Positions 8,378 to 16,294 of a stretch of 39,795 bases of DNA are shown one piece after another. Positions within the stretch are counted from its first letter, which is position 1; each line of letters starts with the position of its first letter. Made by a program: the position numbers and the translations under genes. Source of the stretch: JAILLW01 sp045640525 (GTDB lineage Bacteria > Bacillota > Clostridia > Lachnospirales > Lachnospiraceae); contig JAZUFE010000023.1 in assembly GCA_045640525.1 (NCBI GenBank), positions 1 through 39,795 of the forward strand. Reading direction: 5' to 3'. Under the pieces are notes generated by a model. The model was not told where the DNA came from. It did no database searches and was given only the letters and a program-made list of their open reading frames with translations.

Positions 8378-8558
8378 GGATATCCTTTTGCCAGAGGATT
8401 TACAAAAGATTTTAAAAATTGGTCGCAATACAGTGTACAACTATCTTGCGGAAGGTAAAATCCGTTCCATTAGAATTGGCGGAAAATATCGAATTCCTAA
8501 ACTCTATCTTTTGGAATTTATATATCCGGACAAAGATTTTACCGCGAAAGGAGCTTAA
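8346..8558 (+). CDS. Excisionase-family helix-turn-helix DNA-binding protein
   Basis: The ATG at 8346 (AAAGGAG 11 bases upstream) is preferred; in-frame ATGs at 8307 and 8325 would add up to 13 residues. The 70-residue product has the MerR-like winged helix of the excisionase family: ILLPEDLQKILKIGRNTVYN, YLAEGKIRSIRIGGKYRIPK, ending in LLEFIY. In integrative elements such proteins bend att DNA and steer the integrase toward excision. It lies 3 bases before the integrase gene and shares its promoter. Confidence 0.85.
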   Translation: MEYAQILEGYKDILLPEDLQKILKIGRNTVYNYLAEGKIRSIRIGGKYRIPKLYLLEFIYPDKDFTAKGA

Positions 8559-8561
8559 GCA

Positions 8562-9773
8562 ATGGCCAGACCTAAGAAAGATGGAAAAAGAGCGACCGGT
8601 ATACAGGGTAAGAGCGGTTATTTGTATATAATAACTTACAACAACTTTATTAAGGACGGAGTTAAAAAAAGAGAGAAGCAGTGGATATCCACAGGTCTTA
8701 CAGATACTGTGGAGAATATCAAAAAAGCTTCCGAAATGAGACTTAGGTACCTTAATAAAAAGGAAGTTGCAACTTCGGACCGGAACGTAACAATAACTGA
8801 ATATACAGATGCATTTCTTAATAAGAAGAGTCGAGAGGTTTCAGGAACCACTTACTCTTCTTATTTTTATCGAGTAAAGCGGATAAAAGACTATTTTGGT
8901 GATACGAGGGTTAGAGACCTGACTGAATCAATGGTAGAAGGATTTCTCGACGATATGTTTGAAGAAGATCATGTCCAGTACAGAACGGTTAAGGATGTCA
9001 AAGTAGTTTTCGGCGGAATCATGGAACAAGCAGTGAAAGAAGGGTTGATTCCTTATAATCCGGTTAAAGAAGTGGTTATTAATAAGAATTTGGCTGTCAA
9101 GTATGCCAAAGAAAAGAATACGGACGAAGAGTTCTTTTCCTACGAGGAGGCTCAGCTCTTTTTAAGTAATATTAAGGATCACGAGTTATATGAACTGTTT
9201 TATCTTACATTGTTCTTTGGTTTAAGAAGGGAAGAAATCTTAGGACTCAGGTGGTCGGCAATAGACTTTAAGAACAAGACTATGTCAATTAACCATACTG
9301 TTACCAAGGGATTATCTGTTCATCGTGTCAATACGACCAAGACAGCTTCGAGTGCTAGAGAGTACCCACTTACAGAAGAGCAACTTAATATGTTCCGTCA
9401 GCTTAAGAATAAAGAAGAAGAAAATCGAAAGCTCTTCGGAGACTGTTATTCCGAAAATGAGTACATCTTTAAGCATCGCGATGGAAAGGTCTATTACCCT
9501 GATTATCCGACGAAGACATTTACTAAGTTAATCAGAAAGATGCCGGAATTGCCACAGGATATCACTTTCCACGGCCTTAGAAGTTCCTGTGTATCGATAC
9601 TTGTCCATCAGGGCATGGATGTTAAGAGTATTCAGAAATGGGTAGGACATGCGGATATTGATACTACGCTTAGGATATATGCGAAGGTAAAGGATAAGGA
9701 ATCAAAGAGAGAGATTTCGGATGCAATGACCGATATCATACCGCTTAAGAACTATGAAGAAGACACACAGTAA
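8562..9773 (+). CDS. int: Tyrosine recombinase / integrase (403 aa)
   Basis: ATG with AAAGGAG 8 bases upstream. Residues about 10-65 form an arm-type DNA-binding domain (GKSGYLYIITYNNFIKDGVK). Residues about 75-170 are the core-binding SAM-like domain. Residues about 185-390 are the catalytic domain, with Arg 222 in FGLRREEILGLRW, Lys 260 in the beta-hairpin, His 337 and Arg 340 in TFHGLRSS, His 363 in WVGHADI and nucleophile Tyr 373 in LRIYAKV. All expected catalytic residues are present and length is normal, so it is probably active. It ends about 110 bases from the 3' end of tRNA-Pro, the likely attachment site. Confidence 0.95.
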   Translation: MARPKKDGKRATGIQGKSGYLYIITYNNFIKDGVKKREKQWISTGLTDTVENIKKASEMRLRYLNKKEVATSDRNVTITEYTDAFLNKKSREVSGTTYSSYFYRVKRIKDYFGDTRVRDLTESMVEGFLDDMFEEDHVQYRTVKDVKVVFGGIMEQAVKEGLIPYNPVKEVVINKNLAVKYAKEKNTDEEFFSYEEAQLFLSNIKDHELYELFYLTLFFGLRREEILGLRWSAIDFKNKTMSINHTVTKGLSVHRVNTTKTASSAREYPLTEEQLNMFRQLKNKEEENRKLFGDCYSENEYIFKHRDGKVYYPDYPTKTFTKLIRKMPELPQDITFHGLRSSCVSILVHQGMDVKSIQKWVGHADIDTTLRIYAKVKDKESKREISDAMTDIIPLKNYEEDTQ

Positions 9774-9844
9774 ATGAAAGAGTCTATAGAGAGTTTCAAT
9801 GGTTATTATGCTATTTATGTTATTATGTGTGGAATAAAACGAAA

Positions 9845-9866
9845 TTAGTAGAATTTTAGTAGAATT
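9845..9866. repeat. Perfect tandem 11-bp direct repeat between int and the tRNA
   Basis: TTAGTAGAATT occurs twice back to back (9845-9855, 9856-9866), and TTAG starts a third copy. Short tandem direct repeats next to a tRNA attachment site are typical arm-type integrase binding sites, so this is a likely attachment-region element. Confidence 0.65.
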
Positions 9867-9880
9867 AGGGCATAAAAAAG

Positions 9881-9954
9881 TCGGGGTGACGTGATTCGAA
9901 CACGCGACCTCGTCGTCCCGAACGACGCGCTCTACCAAGCTGAGCCACACCCCG
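9881..9954 (-). tRNA. tRNA-Pro (anticodon CGG)
   Basis: On the minus strand the cloverleaf is complete: acceptor CGGGGTG pairs with CACCCCG, D-arm GCTCAGCTTGGTAGAGC, anticodon stem CGTCG/CGACG with loop TTCGGGA (anticodon CGG), T-arm GCGTG TTCGAAT CACGT, discriminator A at 9881. CCA is not encoded. A CTTTTTT run follows immediately and may serve for termination. The 3' end faces the integrase gene, the usual orientation for an occupied tRNA attachment site. Confidence 0.95.
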
Positions 9955-9955
9955 A

Positions 9956-9978
9956 AGTGCTGTCTTTTTGAAAGCACT
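9956..9978. repeat. Inverted repeat AGTGCT...AGCACT in the tRNA leader
   Basis: AGTGCT (9956-9961) pairs with AGCACT (9973-9978) across an 11-base loop. It lies between the tRNA 5' end and the carboxypeptidase stop codon. It may be a weak terminator for that gene or part of the tRNA leader. The arms match the AGCAC/GTGCT words near the XRE gene. Confidence 0.35.
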
Positions 9979-9996
9979 AGGTTATTTTATACCATT

Positions 9997-11403
9997 TTAG
10001 AATTTAAGTCTACCCTTATCTCGTCTTGAACGTCTTTTTAATTGTTTTTTTGATTTAATGTTATCCAAGAAGTTGTAATTTGTAAGGAAAGATATAACGA
10101 AACTGATTAATATCAGTACTATTCCCACAGATATAACAATTATTGATACATTTACCACATTAATAAATTTCGGTGGCATTTTGACGGAAGTCTCTTCTTC
10201 TTTAACTTGAGAGAGATTGGCATCAAAGACAGATACGGTTTTGGAATTGGTCATTCGCTTAACGCTGCCGTATCCCAAATAGGCATTGTGGTAAGAATAG
10301 TCAATTCTGGCTATTTCATCACTGTTTATATTATCGAAACGGACTTCTCTTTCCAAATCCTCGAAAGTAATGTTCTTGGGCATGATAATGTAGTCGCTGT
10401 CATTGAGTTCGAGAATCTGCTTTGAATTTCCGAGAATATCTACGTTCGTGGGGAACAGATTATTGCTTTTAATCTGATATCTGTCTTCGTTTTCGGATAT
10501 ATTTGTTACCTGAAAATTACTGAAACCGTAATCAAAAAGAGTAACGGTGTCGGTGAACTGGTCAGGTGAATTATCATAAAGAACAACACAAACCAACTTC
10601 ATTCCGTCACGTTCTGCGCAGGTTACCAAAGTTTCATTGGCTTCTACGGTATATCCTGTCTTACCGCCTTTGATACCTTCATAAGGAATATCTCCGTTGA
10701 TAAGCTTATGCTTGTTTCTGACATAGAAATCATCGGGTTGAGTAGCGGTAGCCACGAAATGATGATTTGATGTATTGCAAATTTTGCTCAGCTTTTCGTT
10801 ATTGAAGAATTCCTTGGCAATTATACCAAGGTCATAAGCACTGGTGTAATGCTCCTTATCGGGGAGGCCGCTCGGATTGGTAAAGTGCGTATCTTTAAGC
10901 CCCAGTTCTTCAACTCTCTTATTCATCATATCAATAAAGGAAGCTCGGTCGCCTCCTATGTATTCTGCAACGGCGTTGGCCACCTCATTTGCAGAGCCGA
11001 CCATAATTCCGTAGAGGCACTCTTCCATCGGAAGAATCTGTCCGGGATCTATTCCTATATTTGAACTGCCGGGATCAAGGCTGAATACCGCATCATATGA
11101 AAATTCGACAGGTTCATCCATTTGAGAATTCTCGGCTGCCAGCAAGGCGGTTAGAATTTTGGTAGTACTTGCCGGGTAGAGACGATCATGTGCGTTCTTG
11201 GCATAAAGAATTACTCCGGTGTTGGCTTCCAATAAGAAAGCAGCCCGGGCATTTATCGAAGGACATATGGGCCAGTTGGGAATGTCGTTGGTGTCTGTTG
11301 CGATATCGTTGTCTTCGCGATATTCTGGCGCGGCCATACACGTTATGCTATTATATGTTAAAATGCTAAAGCACAGTATCAATGCAATCAGAAATTTTTT
11401 CAT
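9997..11403 (-). CDS. dacA: D-alanyl-D-alanine carboxypeptidase (DacA/PBP5-type)
   Basis: A low-molecular-weight penicillin-binding protein that trims the terminal D-Ala of peptidoglycan pentapeptides outside the membrane. Signal peptide at residues 1-24 (MKKFLIALILCFSILTYNS). Peptidase S11 domain with SxxK at Ser 79-Lys 82 (PASTTKI), SxN at 137-139 (GSANEV) and KTG at 248-250 (GGKTGYT). Beyond the catalytic domain are a beta-rich region (about 290-405), a membrane helix near residues 418-445 and a basic cytoplasmic tail, so the protein is anchored by a C-terminal helix. The start has no recognisable ribosome binding site although the signal peptide fixes it. It is divergent from trmB with 35 bp between start codons. 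Confidence 0.93.
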   Translation of the reverse strand: MKKFLIALILCFSILTYNSITCMAAPEYREDNDIATDTNDIPNWPICPSINARAAFLLEANTGVILYAKNAHDRLYPASTTKILTALLAAENSQMDEPVEFSYDAVFSLDPGSSNIGIDPGQILPMEECLYGIMVGSANEVANAVAEYIGGDRASFIDMMNKRVEELGLKDTHFTNPSGLPDKEHYTSAYDLGIIAKEFFNNEKLSKICNTSNHHFVATATQPDDFYVRNKHKLINGDIPYEGIKGGKTGYTVEANETLVTCAERDGMKLVCVVLYDNSPDQFTDTVTLFDYGFSNFQVTNISENEDRYQIKSNNLFPTNVDILGNSKQILELNDSDYIIMPKNITFEDLEREVRFDNINSDEIARIDYSYHNAYLGYGSVKRMTNSKTVSVFDANLSQVKEEETSVKMPPKFINVVNVSIIVISVGIVLILISFVISFLTNYNFLDNIKSKKQLKRRSRRDKGRLKF

Positions 11404-11438
11404 AATAATAGTTTACTAAAAGAAAACGAGAGGTCAAG

Positions 11439-12089
11439 ATGAGATTAAGAAATATACCCGGTTCAAGAGATGTAATTGCCGAAAGTGAATATGTTGTGCA
11501 TGAATTTAAAGAAGCCAAAGGCAACTGGAAGGAAGTGTTCGGAAATACCAATCCCCTCCAAATAGAAGTGGGTATGGGAAAGGGACAGTTCATTTATGAA
11601 CTTGCCCGTCGAAATCCCGGTATCAATTACGTCGGAATTGAAAAATTTTCGAGTGTTCTGCTGCGTGCAATTCAAAAGCAGGAAGCAGAACCTTTGCCAA
11701 ACCTTAAGTTCATAAGAATGGAAGCGGAGTGGATAACAGATGTGTTCGCCGAAGGCGAGGTGGACAGAATATATCTGAACTTCTCCGATCCGTGGCCTAA
11801 GGACAGACACGCTAAGCGAAGACTCGAATCACGCCAGTTCTTACAAAGATATGATTCTTTCTTAAAACCTGACGGAATTATCGAATTTAAAACAGACAAT
11901 CACGATTTGTTTATGTTTGCTCTTGACGAAGTTAAGGAGGCAGGCTGGAATCTTGATGCGGTTACATATGATCTTCATAAAGATATACAAATGAATACGG
12001 ATAATATTATGACAGAATATGAAGAAAGATTCTCCGCTATGGGAAATCCGATATATAAATATATTATTTCAAGAAATTACCATAAATAA
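11439..12089 (+). CDS. trmB: tRNA (guanine-46-N7)-methyltransferase TrmB
   Basis: Forms m7G46 in the tRNA variable loop using S-adenosylmethionine, in the cytoplasm. The Rossmann-fold methyltransferase is complete at 216 aa: IEVGMGKGQFIYELARRNP (SAM motif I), NYVGIEKFSSVLLRA, then the family signature YLNFSDPWPKDRHAKRRL, and EFKTDNHDLF. ATG is preceded by GAGAGG. Only 35 bp separate it from the divergent dacA start, so at least one of the two promoters must lie inside the other gene. Confidence 0.95.
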   Translation: MRLRNIPGSRDVIAESEYVVHEFKEAKGNWKEVFGNTNPLQIEVGMGKGQFIYELARRNPGINYVGIEKFSSVLLRAIQKQEAEPLPNLKFIRMEAEWITDVFAEGEVDRIYLNFSDPWPKDRHAKRRLESRQFLQRYDSFLKPDGIIEFKTDNHDLFMFALDEVKEAGWNLDAVTYDLHKDIQMNTDNIMTEYEERFSAMGNPIYKYIISRNYHK

Positions 12090-12172
12090 ACAATAACCCA
12101 AACGTATCCTGTATAACGAAACCTTTTCGAACTTTCCGTTATACACAATTGTATGGGTGGAAAGGAGTTTAA

Positions 12173-12730
12173 TTGACAGAAGAACAATTTAACAGTGCGA
12201 TTAAGTTGATTCTGACAGGTGATAAGTCCGGACTTCGAATGATTTACGACGCATATCTTCCTTATATATACCGCATAGTTCTCGGTATAGTGGGAAGACG
12301 GGAAGATGCGGAAGATATTTCATCGGAATTCTTTATCAAATTGTGGCAGAATGCGGGAAATTATCGCGAAGGCAGCGGTCATAAGGGATATATGGCAACC
12401 GTTGCAAGAAATATGGCTTTGGATTTTTTGAGAAAAACCAAAAGAGAAGTTCTTGAAAGCTTTGTCAAGGATGATGAAGAGGAATTACCGGTAAGTGAGC
12501 CTGTAAGTTCCGACAATACGGAGCAGGAGGTCATTCAGGATATCTCTCTTAAAGAAGCACTTAACACACTGAATGAAAAGGAAAGAATAGTAGTTGATAT
12601 GAAAGTCCTGTCGGATATGACATTTCAGGAGATTTCGGATACTCTGACGATTCCGCTGGGCACGGTCACATGGCGATACCGTGAAGCCATGAATAAATTA
12701 AGGAGGTGTGGTTACTATGACAAGTCATGA
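12173..12730 (+). CDS. ECF-type RNA polymerase sigma factor
   Basis: TTG start with AAAGGAG 6-7 bases upstream. The 185-aa protein has region 2 (about 20-90: MIYDAYLPYIYRIVLGIVGR, REDAEDISSEFFIKLWQNA, YMATVARNMALDFLRKTKRE) and region 4 (about 125-182: LNEKERIVVDMKVLSDMTFQ, EISDTLTIPLGTVTWRYREA). There is no region 1.1 or 3, as in extracytoplasmic-function sigma factors. It overlaps the downstream membrane protein gene by 14 bases, the usual sigma/anti-sigma coupling. The regulon cannot be told from this window; the vWA lipoprotein gene downstream is a candidate target. Confidence 0.93.
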   Translation: MTEEQFNSAIKLILTGDKSGLRMIYDAYLPYIYRIVLGIVGRREDAEDISSEFFIKLWQNAGNYREGSGHKGYMATVARNMALDFLRKTKREVLESFVKDDEEELPVSEPVSSDNTEQEVIQDISLKEALNTLNEKERIVVDMKVLSDMTFQEISDTLTIPLGTVTWRYREAMNKLRRCGYYDKS

Positions 12731-13457
12731 TTTTGAAACTGAATATAAGAAGCAAGTGACTGATGAAGTACCTGACCTCTGGAGCAGAATTGAATCCGGT
12801 ATTGATGCACTTGATGTTCAGAAAACACCTGAACCTAAAGTTGTTGCAATGCCGACCAAAGTGAATAAGATTAACAGAATCGTTAAGTATGGTTCCGTAT
12901 TTGCTGCCGCAGCCTGTGTTTTGATAGTTATGGTGGCAGTATTGAATAATTCTTCGAAGAATTCCGCAACCGAACAGGCAATCAATATGAAAGCCATGGC
13001 AGCGGCCGAAGCAGAAGAGACTGTCGCAACCGATGAAGCTGTAGCGGTTGGAGAAACTGCTGTAACCGACGAAGCTGTGGCGGCCGAAGCAAATATGGCA
13101 GCAGAAACCGAGGAAGCAACAGGAATTAAGAGGGTCAAAGAAGCTGCGAAAACAGTCGATTCATTTGAAAAGTCAGTCATGGGAGACTATGAAGATTGTG
13201 AAGAGGCCGTACGGTCGGATACCGAAGAGATGTCGGAGCAGTTTACGATTAATGCCATAATTAATGAAGATATATGCTATATGGATGTTACGGACGAATT
13301 TGGAAATAGTTGTTCGCTATATGTCCCGGATGACATGACAGAAGCAGTTTCTTCATATAAAGAAGGAGATATTCTTACGGCAGATATTGAAGAAATCACA
13401 ACCGATTTGGGCGACGAATATGCTTTTATTGAATATCAGATTAAAAAAATAAAATAA
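12717..13457 (+). CDS. Single-pass membrane protein, probable anti-sigma factor
   Basis: The ATG at 12717 follows AAGGAGGTG at the right distance; the longer frame from 12708 does not. Layout of the 246 residues: cytoplasmic N-terminus (1-60, DFETEYKKQVTDEVPDLWSR), one membrane helix (about 61-78), an Ala/Glu/Val/Thr-rich extracytoplasmic linker with near-repeats TDEAVAVGE and TDEAVAAEA (about 90-140), and a C-terminal beta domain (about 175-246). The zinc HxxxCxxC signature of ZAS anti-sigma factors is absent, so the role rests on topology and on overlap with the sigma gene. The C-terminal domain could be the sensor. Confidence 0.7.
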   Translation: MTSHDFETEYKKQVTDEVPDLWSRIESGIDALDVQKTPEPKVVAMPTKVNKINRIVKYGSVFAAAACVLIVMVAVLNNSSKNSATEQAINMKAMAAAEAEETVATDEAVAVGETAVTDEAVAAEANMAAETEEATGIKRVKEAAKTVDSFEKSVMGDYEDCEEAVRSDTEEMSEQFTINAIINEDICYMDVTDEFGNSCSLYVPDDMTEAVSSYKEGDILTADIEEITTDLGDEYAFIEYQIKKIK

Positions 13458-13562
13458 TTTTTAAAAATACCCATAAATTCAAATCCCTTCATTCGTATCT
13501 CTATCATGAGGAGGACAGAGGTCCTTGAAATGATAATGATAATGCAATGGAGGGATTTTATT

Positions 13563-15284
13563 ATGAAAAAGAGATTTGTATGTGCGATATTGGCAGTATC
13601 CATGATAGGAATGCTGATGACAGGATGCGGAAGTGAATCTTCCGATACGAGTTTAAGGAAAAGTGCAAGATCTGCCAGCAAAAGAACGGAGGCAGAATAC
13701 AAAGAAGAACCTGCCGAGGAACCTGTTCAGGAGTCTGCCCAGGAACCGACCCGGGAGGCCGGAGTGAATTCTGCAAAGGAAGTATCCGATATGCCTGATG
13801 TATGTATGGAAGACTGTGCCGAATACGAGCACTACAATGATTTTTCCAATGAAAAATACAATTCCATTAATGAAAACGGATATATGAGTGCCAAGACATC
13901 ACCTTTATCAACATTTGCAGCGGATGTGGACACGGCAAGCTATTCGAATTTCAGAAGATTCGTTACGGCAGGATACGGACTGAACGATTTTCCGGCAGAT
14001 GCACTAAGAACCGAAGAGATGGTCAATTACTTCACATATGATTATGAGGATCCCCGCGGTGAGGTATTCGGAGTAAATGCAGAAATTTCCGATTGTCCCT
14101 GGAATGAAGATGCTAAGCTTATGATGCTTGGTATCAATACGGCAGAGCTCAATTCAAGAAATGTTCCGAATTCAAATATCGTATTCTTGGTTGATGTATC
14201 GGGTTCAATGTATGATTCCAATAAGCTTCCGCTTATTCAGCAGTCAATGGAGCTTTTGATGGACTCATTTGACGAAGATGACAGAATTTCCATTGTTACT
14301 TATGCAGGGGACGTATCTGTTGTTTTGAACGGAGAGCGTGGAAACAATAAGCGTAAAATAATGAGAGCTTTCAATAAGCTTGAAGCAGGCGGTTCGACCA
14401 ACGGTGGCGACGGTATAGTTCTTGCATATGAAGTGGCACGTGACAATTTCATCGAAGACGGTGTTAATCGAGTAATAATCTGTACTGACGGAGATTTCAA
14501 TGTAGGACTTACAAGTCAGGCGGAATTGGAAGATTTAATCAGCGAAGAAAAGGAATCAGGCGTTTTCCTTTCTGTTTTGGGATTCGGAATGTATAACTAT
14601 TCCGACGCCAATATGGAAACTTTGGCTGATAAAGGAAACGGAAATTATGCATATATAGATACACTTTCGGAAGCCAAAAAGGTATTGGTTGATGAAATGA
14701 CTTCCACATTCGTTACTGTTGCAAAAGATGTTAAGCTCCAGGTAGAATTCAATCCGGCATTGGTCAGCGAATACAGATTGGTAGGCTATGAGAACAGAAC
14801 AATGGCAGCAGAAGATTTCACGGATGATACCAAAGACGGCGGCGAGATGGGTGCAGGACATCAGGTTACGGCAATATATGAAATTTTCCTTGCAGACGAG
14901 GCTAATAAGGCACTTTCGAATCTTAAGTATCAGGATACGACAGTTTCCAAGAAGGGTGCTCAGGCAGATGAATACTGCACATTGTCAATTGCTTATAAAG
15001 AACCGGACGGACAAAAGTCAAAATATCTTGAATTCCCTATAGGCAGAGAGAATTACACAAAAAGACCTTCGGATAATTATATCTTTGCCACATCGGTAGC
15101 GGAATTATCGCTTGCACTTAGAAACAGTGAATATCTTAAAATCGACAATATGAGTGCACTTTATGAAGCAGGTGAAAGAGCAAATATGGTTAAGAATCCG
15201 GATTCATATCAGGAAGAATTCATAGAACTTATTGAAGAAATTGCTGATAACGATTCATATGTAGAAGACTATGTAATTGAATAA
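13563..15284 (+). CDS. von Willebrand factor A lipoprotein, YfbK-like
   Basis: ATG at 13563 follows TGGAGGG and begins a lipoprotein signal peptide (Cys 22 in LMTGC); the longer frame from 13506 lacks one. An acidic Glu/Pro linker (40-75) leads to the YfbK N-terminal domain (PLSTFAADVDTASYSNFRRF, ALRTEEMVNYFTYDYEDP). The vWA domain (about 203-385) has a complete metal site: DVSGS (211-215), Thr 279 in GGSTNGG and Asp 309 in CTDGDF. The C-terminal third (EFNPALVSEYRLVGYENR, AEDFTDDTKDGGEMGAGHQV) matches the DUF3520-type region. It probably binds a protein ligand at the cell surface. It follows the sigma/anti-sigma pair by about 105 bases with no terminator between. Confidence 0.93.
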   Translation: MKKRFVCAILAVSMIGMLMTGCGSESSDTSLRKSARSASKRTEAEYKEEPAEEPVQESAQEPTREAGVNSAKEVSDMPDVCMEDCAEYEHYNDFSNEKYNSINENGYMSAKTSPLSTFAADVDTASYSNFRRFVTAGYGLNDFPADALRTEEMVNYFTYDYEDPRGEVFGVNAEISDCPWNEDAKLMMLGINTAELNSRNVPNSNIVFLVDVSGSMYDSNKLPLIQQSMELLMDSFDEDDRISIVTYAGDVSVVLNGERGNNKRKIMRAFNKLEAGGSTNGGDGIVLAYEVARDNFIEDGVNRVIICTDGDFNVGLTSQAELEDLISEEKESGVFLSVLGFGMYNYSDANMETLADKGNGNYAYIDTLSEAKKVLVDEMTSTFVTVAKDVKLQVEFNPALVSEYRLVGYENRTMAAEDFTDDTKDGGEMGAGHQVTAIYEIFLADEANKALSNLKYQDTTVSKKGAQADEYCTLSIAYKEPDGQKSKYLEFPIGRENYTKRPSDNYIFATSVAELSLALRNSEYLKIDNMSALYEAGERANMVKNPDSYQEEFIELIEEIADNDSYVEDYVIE

Positions 15285-15300
15285 ATGAGGATAAATACTC

Positions 15301-15336
15301 AAGGGGTGGGAACAAACTGTTCTCACCCCCTTTTAA
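15301..15336 (+). terminator. Intrinsic terminator after the vWA gene
   Basis: AAGGGGTGGGAACA pairs with TGTTCTCACCCCCTT through one G-U pair around a four-base loop, followed by a T-rich tail. It separates the sigma/vWA unit from the aromatic operon. Confidence 0.9.
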
Positions 15337-15344
15337 AATTTGAA

Positions 15345-15372
15345 TTGCAATAAACCAATAAGAATGTAAAAT
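15345..15372 (+). promoter_or_regulatory. Candidate promoter of the aromatic operon
   Basis: TTGCAA (15345-15350), 16-base spacer, TAAAAT (15367-15372), directly after the vWA terminator and about 50 bases before the tyrA start. No leader peptide, T-box or attenuator is visible in the short leader. Confidence 0.5.
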
Positions 15373-15420
15373 GTATTTTGATGGTGTTTTTAAAAAGTTA
15401 TCTAGGATGTGAGGCAAGTT

Positions 15421-16278
15421 ATGGAGTGGATAAGTAAAAGTAGTGTTTTGATAGTCGGTCTGGGTCTTATGGGCGGAAGTTATGCCAAAGCTCTCAAGAG
15501 GCTCGGATATAAAGTGCTGGCGATAGACAAATCTTCGGAATCTATTTCTTATGCATTGGAAGAGGGTGTAATAGACGAAGGTTCTGCCCAAATTGATCCT
15601 AAGCTTATAGAATCTGCAGATGCGGTTATTTTTGCACTCTATCCCGAAGTATTCAAAAAGTGGATAGAGGATAATCAGAAGTATTTTCATCCCGGAACGC
15701 TTATTACGGACGTTACCGGTGTTAAGAGCAGCGTTGTATACGACATTCAGAGCATTCTTCGCGATGATGTTGAGTTTATTGCATCTCATCCCATGGCGGG
15801 CCGTGAAGTAAGCGGTGTGCAAAATTCGGATGACAACATTTTCAGAAATGCCAACTATATCGTTACTCCGACGAAGAAGAATACGCCTGAAGCAATTGAG
15901 TGGTGTAAGAGTTTGGGAAAGATACTCGGATGCAGAAAGATTTCCGAATTATCTCCGGAAGAACATGACGAAATGATAGGGTTTGTATCACAGTTGACTC
16001 ACTGTATTGCGGTTGCCTTGATGACGTGTTCGGATAATCAGCATCTGGTGGATTATACAGGAGATTCTTTCAGAGATTTAACGCGAATTGCCAGAATTAA
16101 TGATAAAATGTGGTGTGAGCTTTTCCTTATGAATAAGGAGAGGCTTCTTGATAAAATGGATACATTTATTGAGGAGTTTTCCGCTTTACGAAATATGCTT
16201 GAGGAAGAAGATCGAGAAGGTCTTCGCGAAAAGATGAAACTGTCTACATTAAGACGTTCGTGGTTTGATAAAAAATAA
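15421..16278 (+). CDS. tyrA: Prephenate dehydrogenase
   Basis: Oxidises prephenate to 4-hydroxyphenylpyruvate with NAD(P), the tyrosine branch point. I use the ATG at 15421 (GAGG just upstream) rather than the GTG at 15409. N-terminal Rossmann domain with VGLGLMGGSYAKALKRLGYK and acidic Asp in LAIDKS; then DVTGVKSSVV, the signature ASHPMAGREVSGV and the helical dimerisation domain (GFVSQLTHCIAVAL). About 285 aa with no C-terminal ACT domain, so tyrosine feedback of the ACT kind is not expected. First gene of the operon; the next start is 16 bases away. Confidence 0.92.
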   Translation: MEWISKSSVLIVGLGLMGGSYAKALKRLGYKVLAIDKSSESISYALEEGVIDEGSAQIDPKLIESADAVIFALYPEVFKKWIEDNQKYFHPGTLITDVTGVKSSVVYDIQSILRDDVEFIASHPMAGREVSGVQNSDDNIFRNANYIVTPTKKNTPEAIEWCKSLGKILGCRKISELSPEEHDEMIGFVSQLTHCIAVALMTCSDNQHLVDYTGDSFRDLTRIARINDKMWCELFLMNKERLLDKMDTFIEEFSALRNMLEEEDREGLREKMKLSTLRRSWFDKK

Positions 16279-16294
16279 TAGGAGAGATAAAGCA

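Noticed and set aside
12110..12145. Inverted repeat TGTATAACG...CGTTATACA upstream of the sigma gene, considered as an ECF autoregulatory promoter or terminator
   Set aside because: GAAAC and CGTT are only 14 bases apart, too close for an ECF promoter, and there is no T-tract for termination. It may be an operator, but nothing more specific is supported.
12818..13180. 120-codon minus-strand frame rich in Ala, Ser and Val
   Set aside because: It is the shadow of the Ala/Glu/Val/Thr-rich linker of the plus-strand membrane protein; low complexity keeps the opposite frame open.
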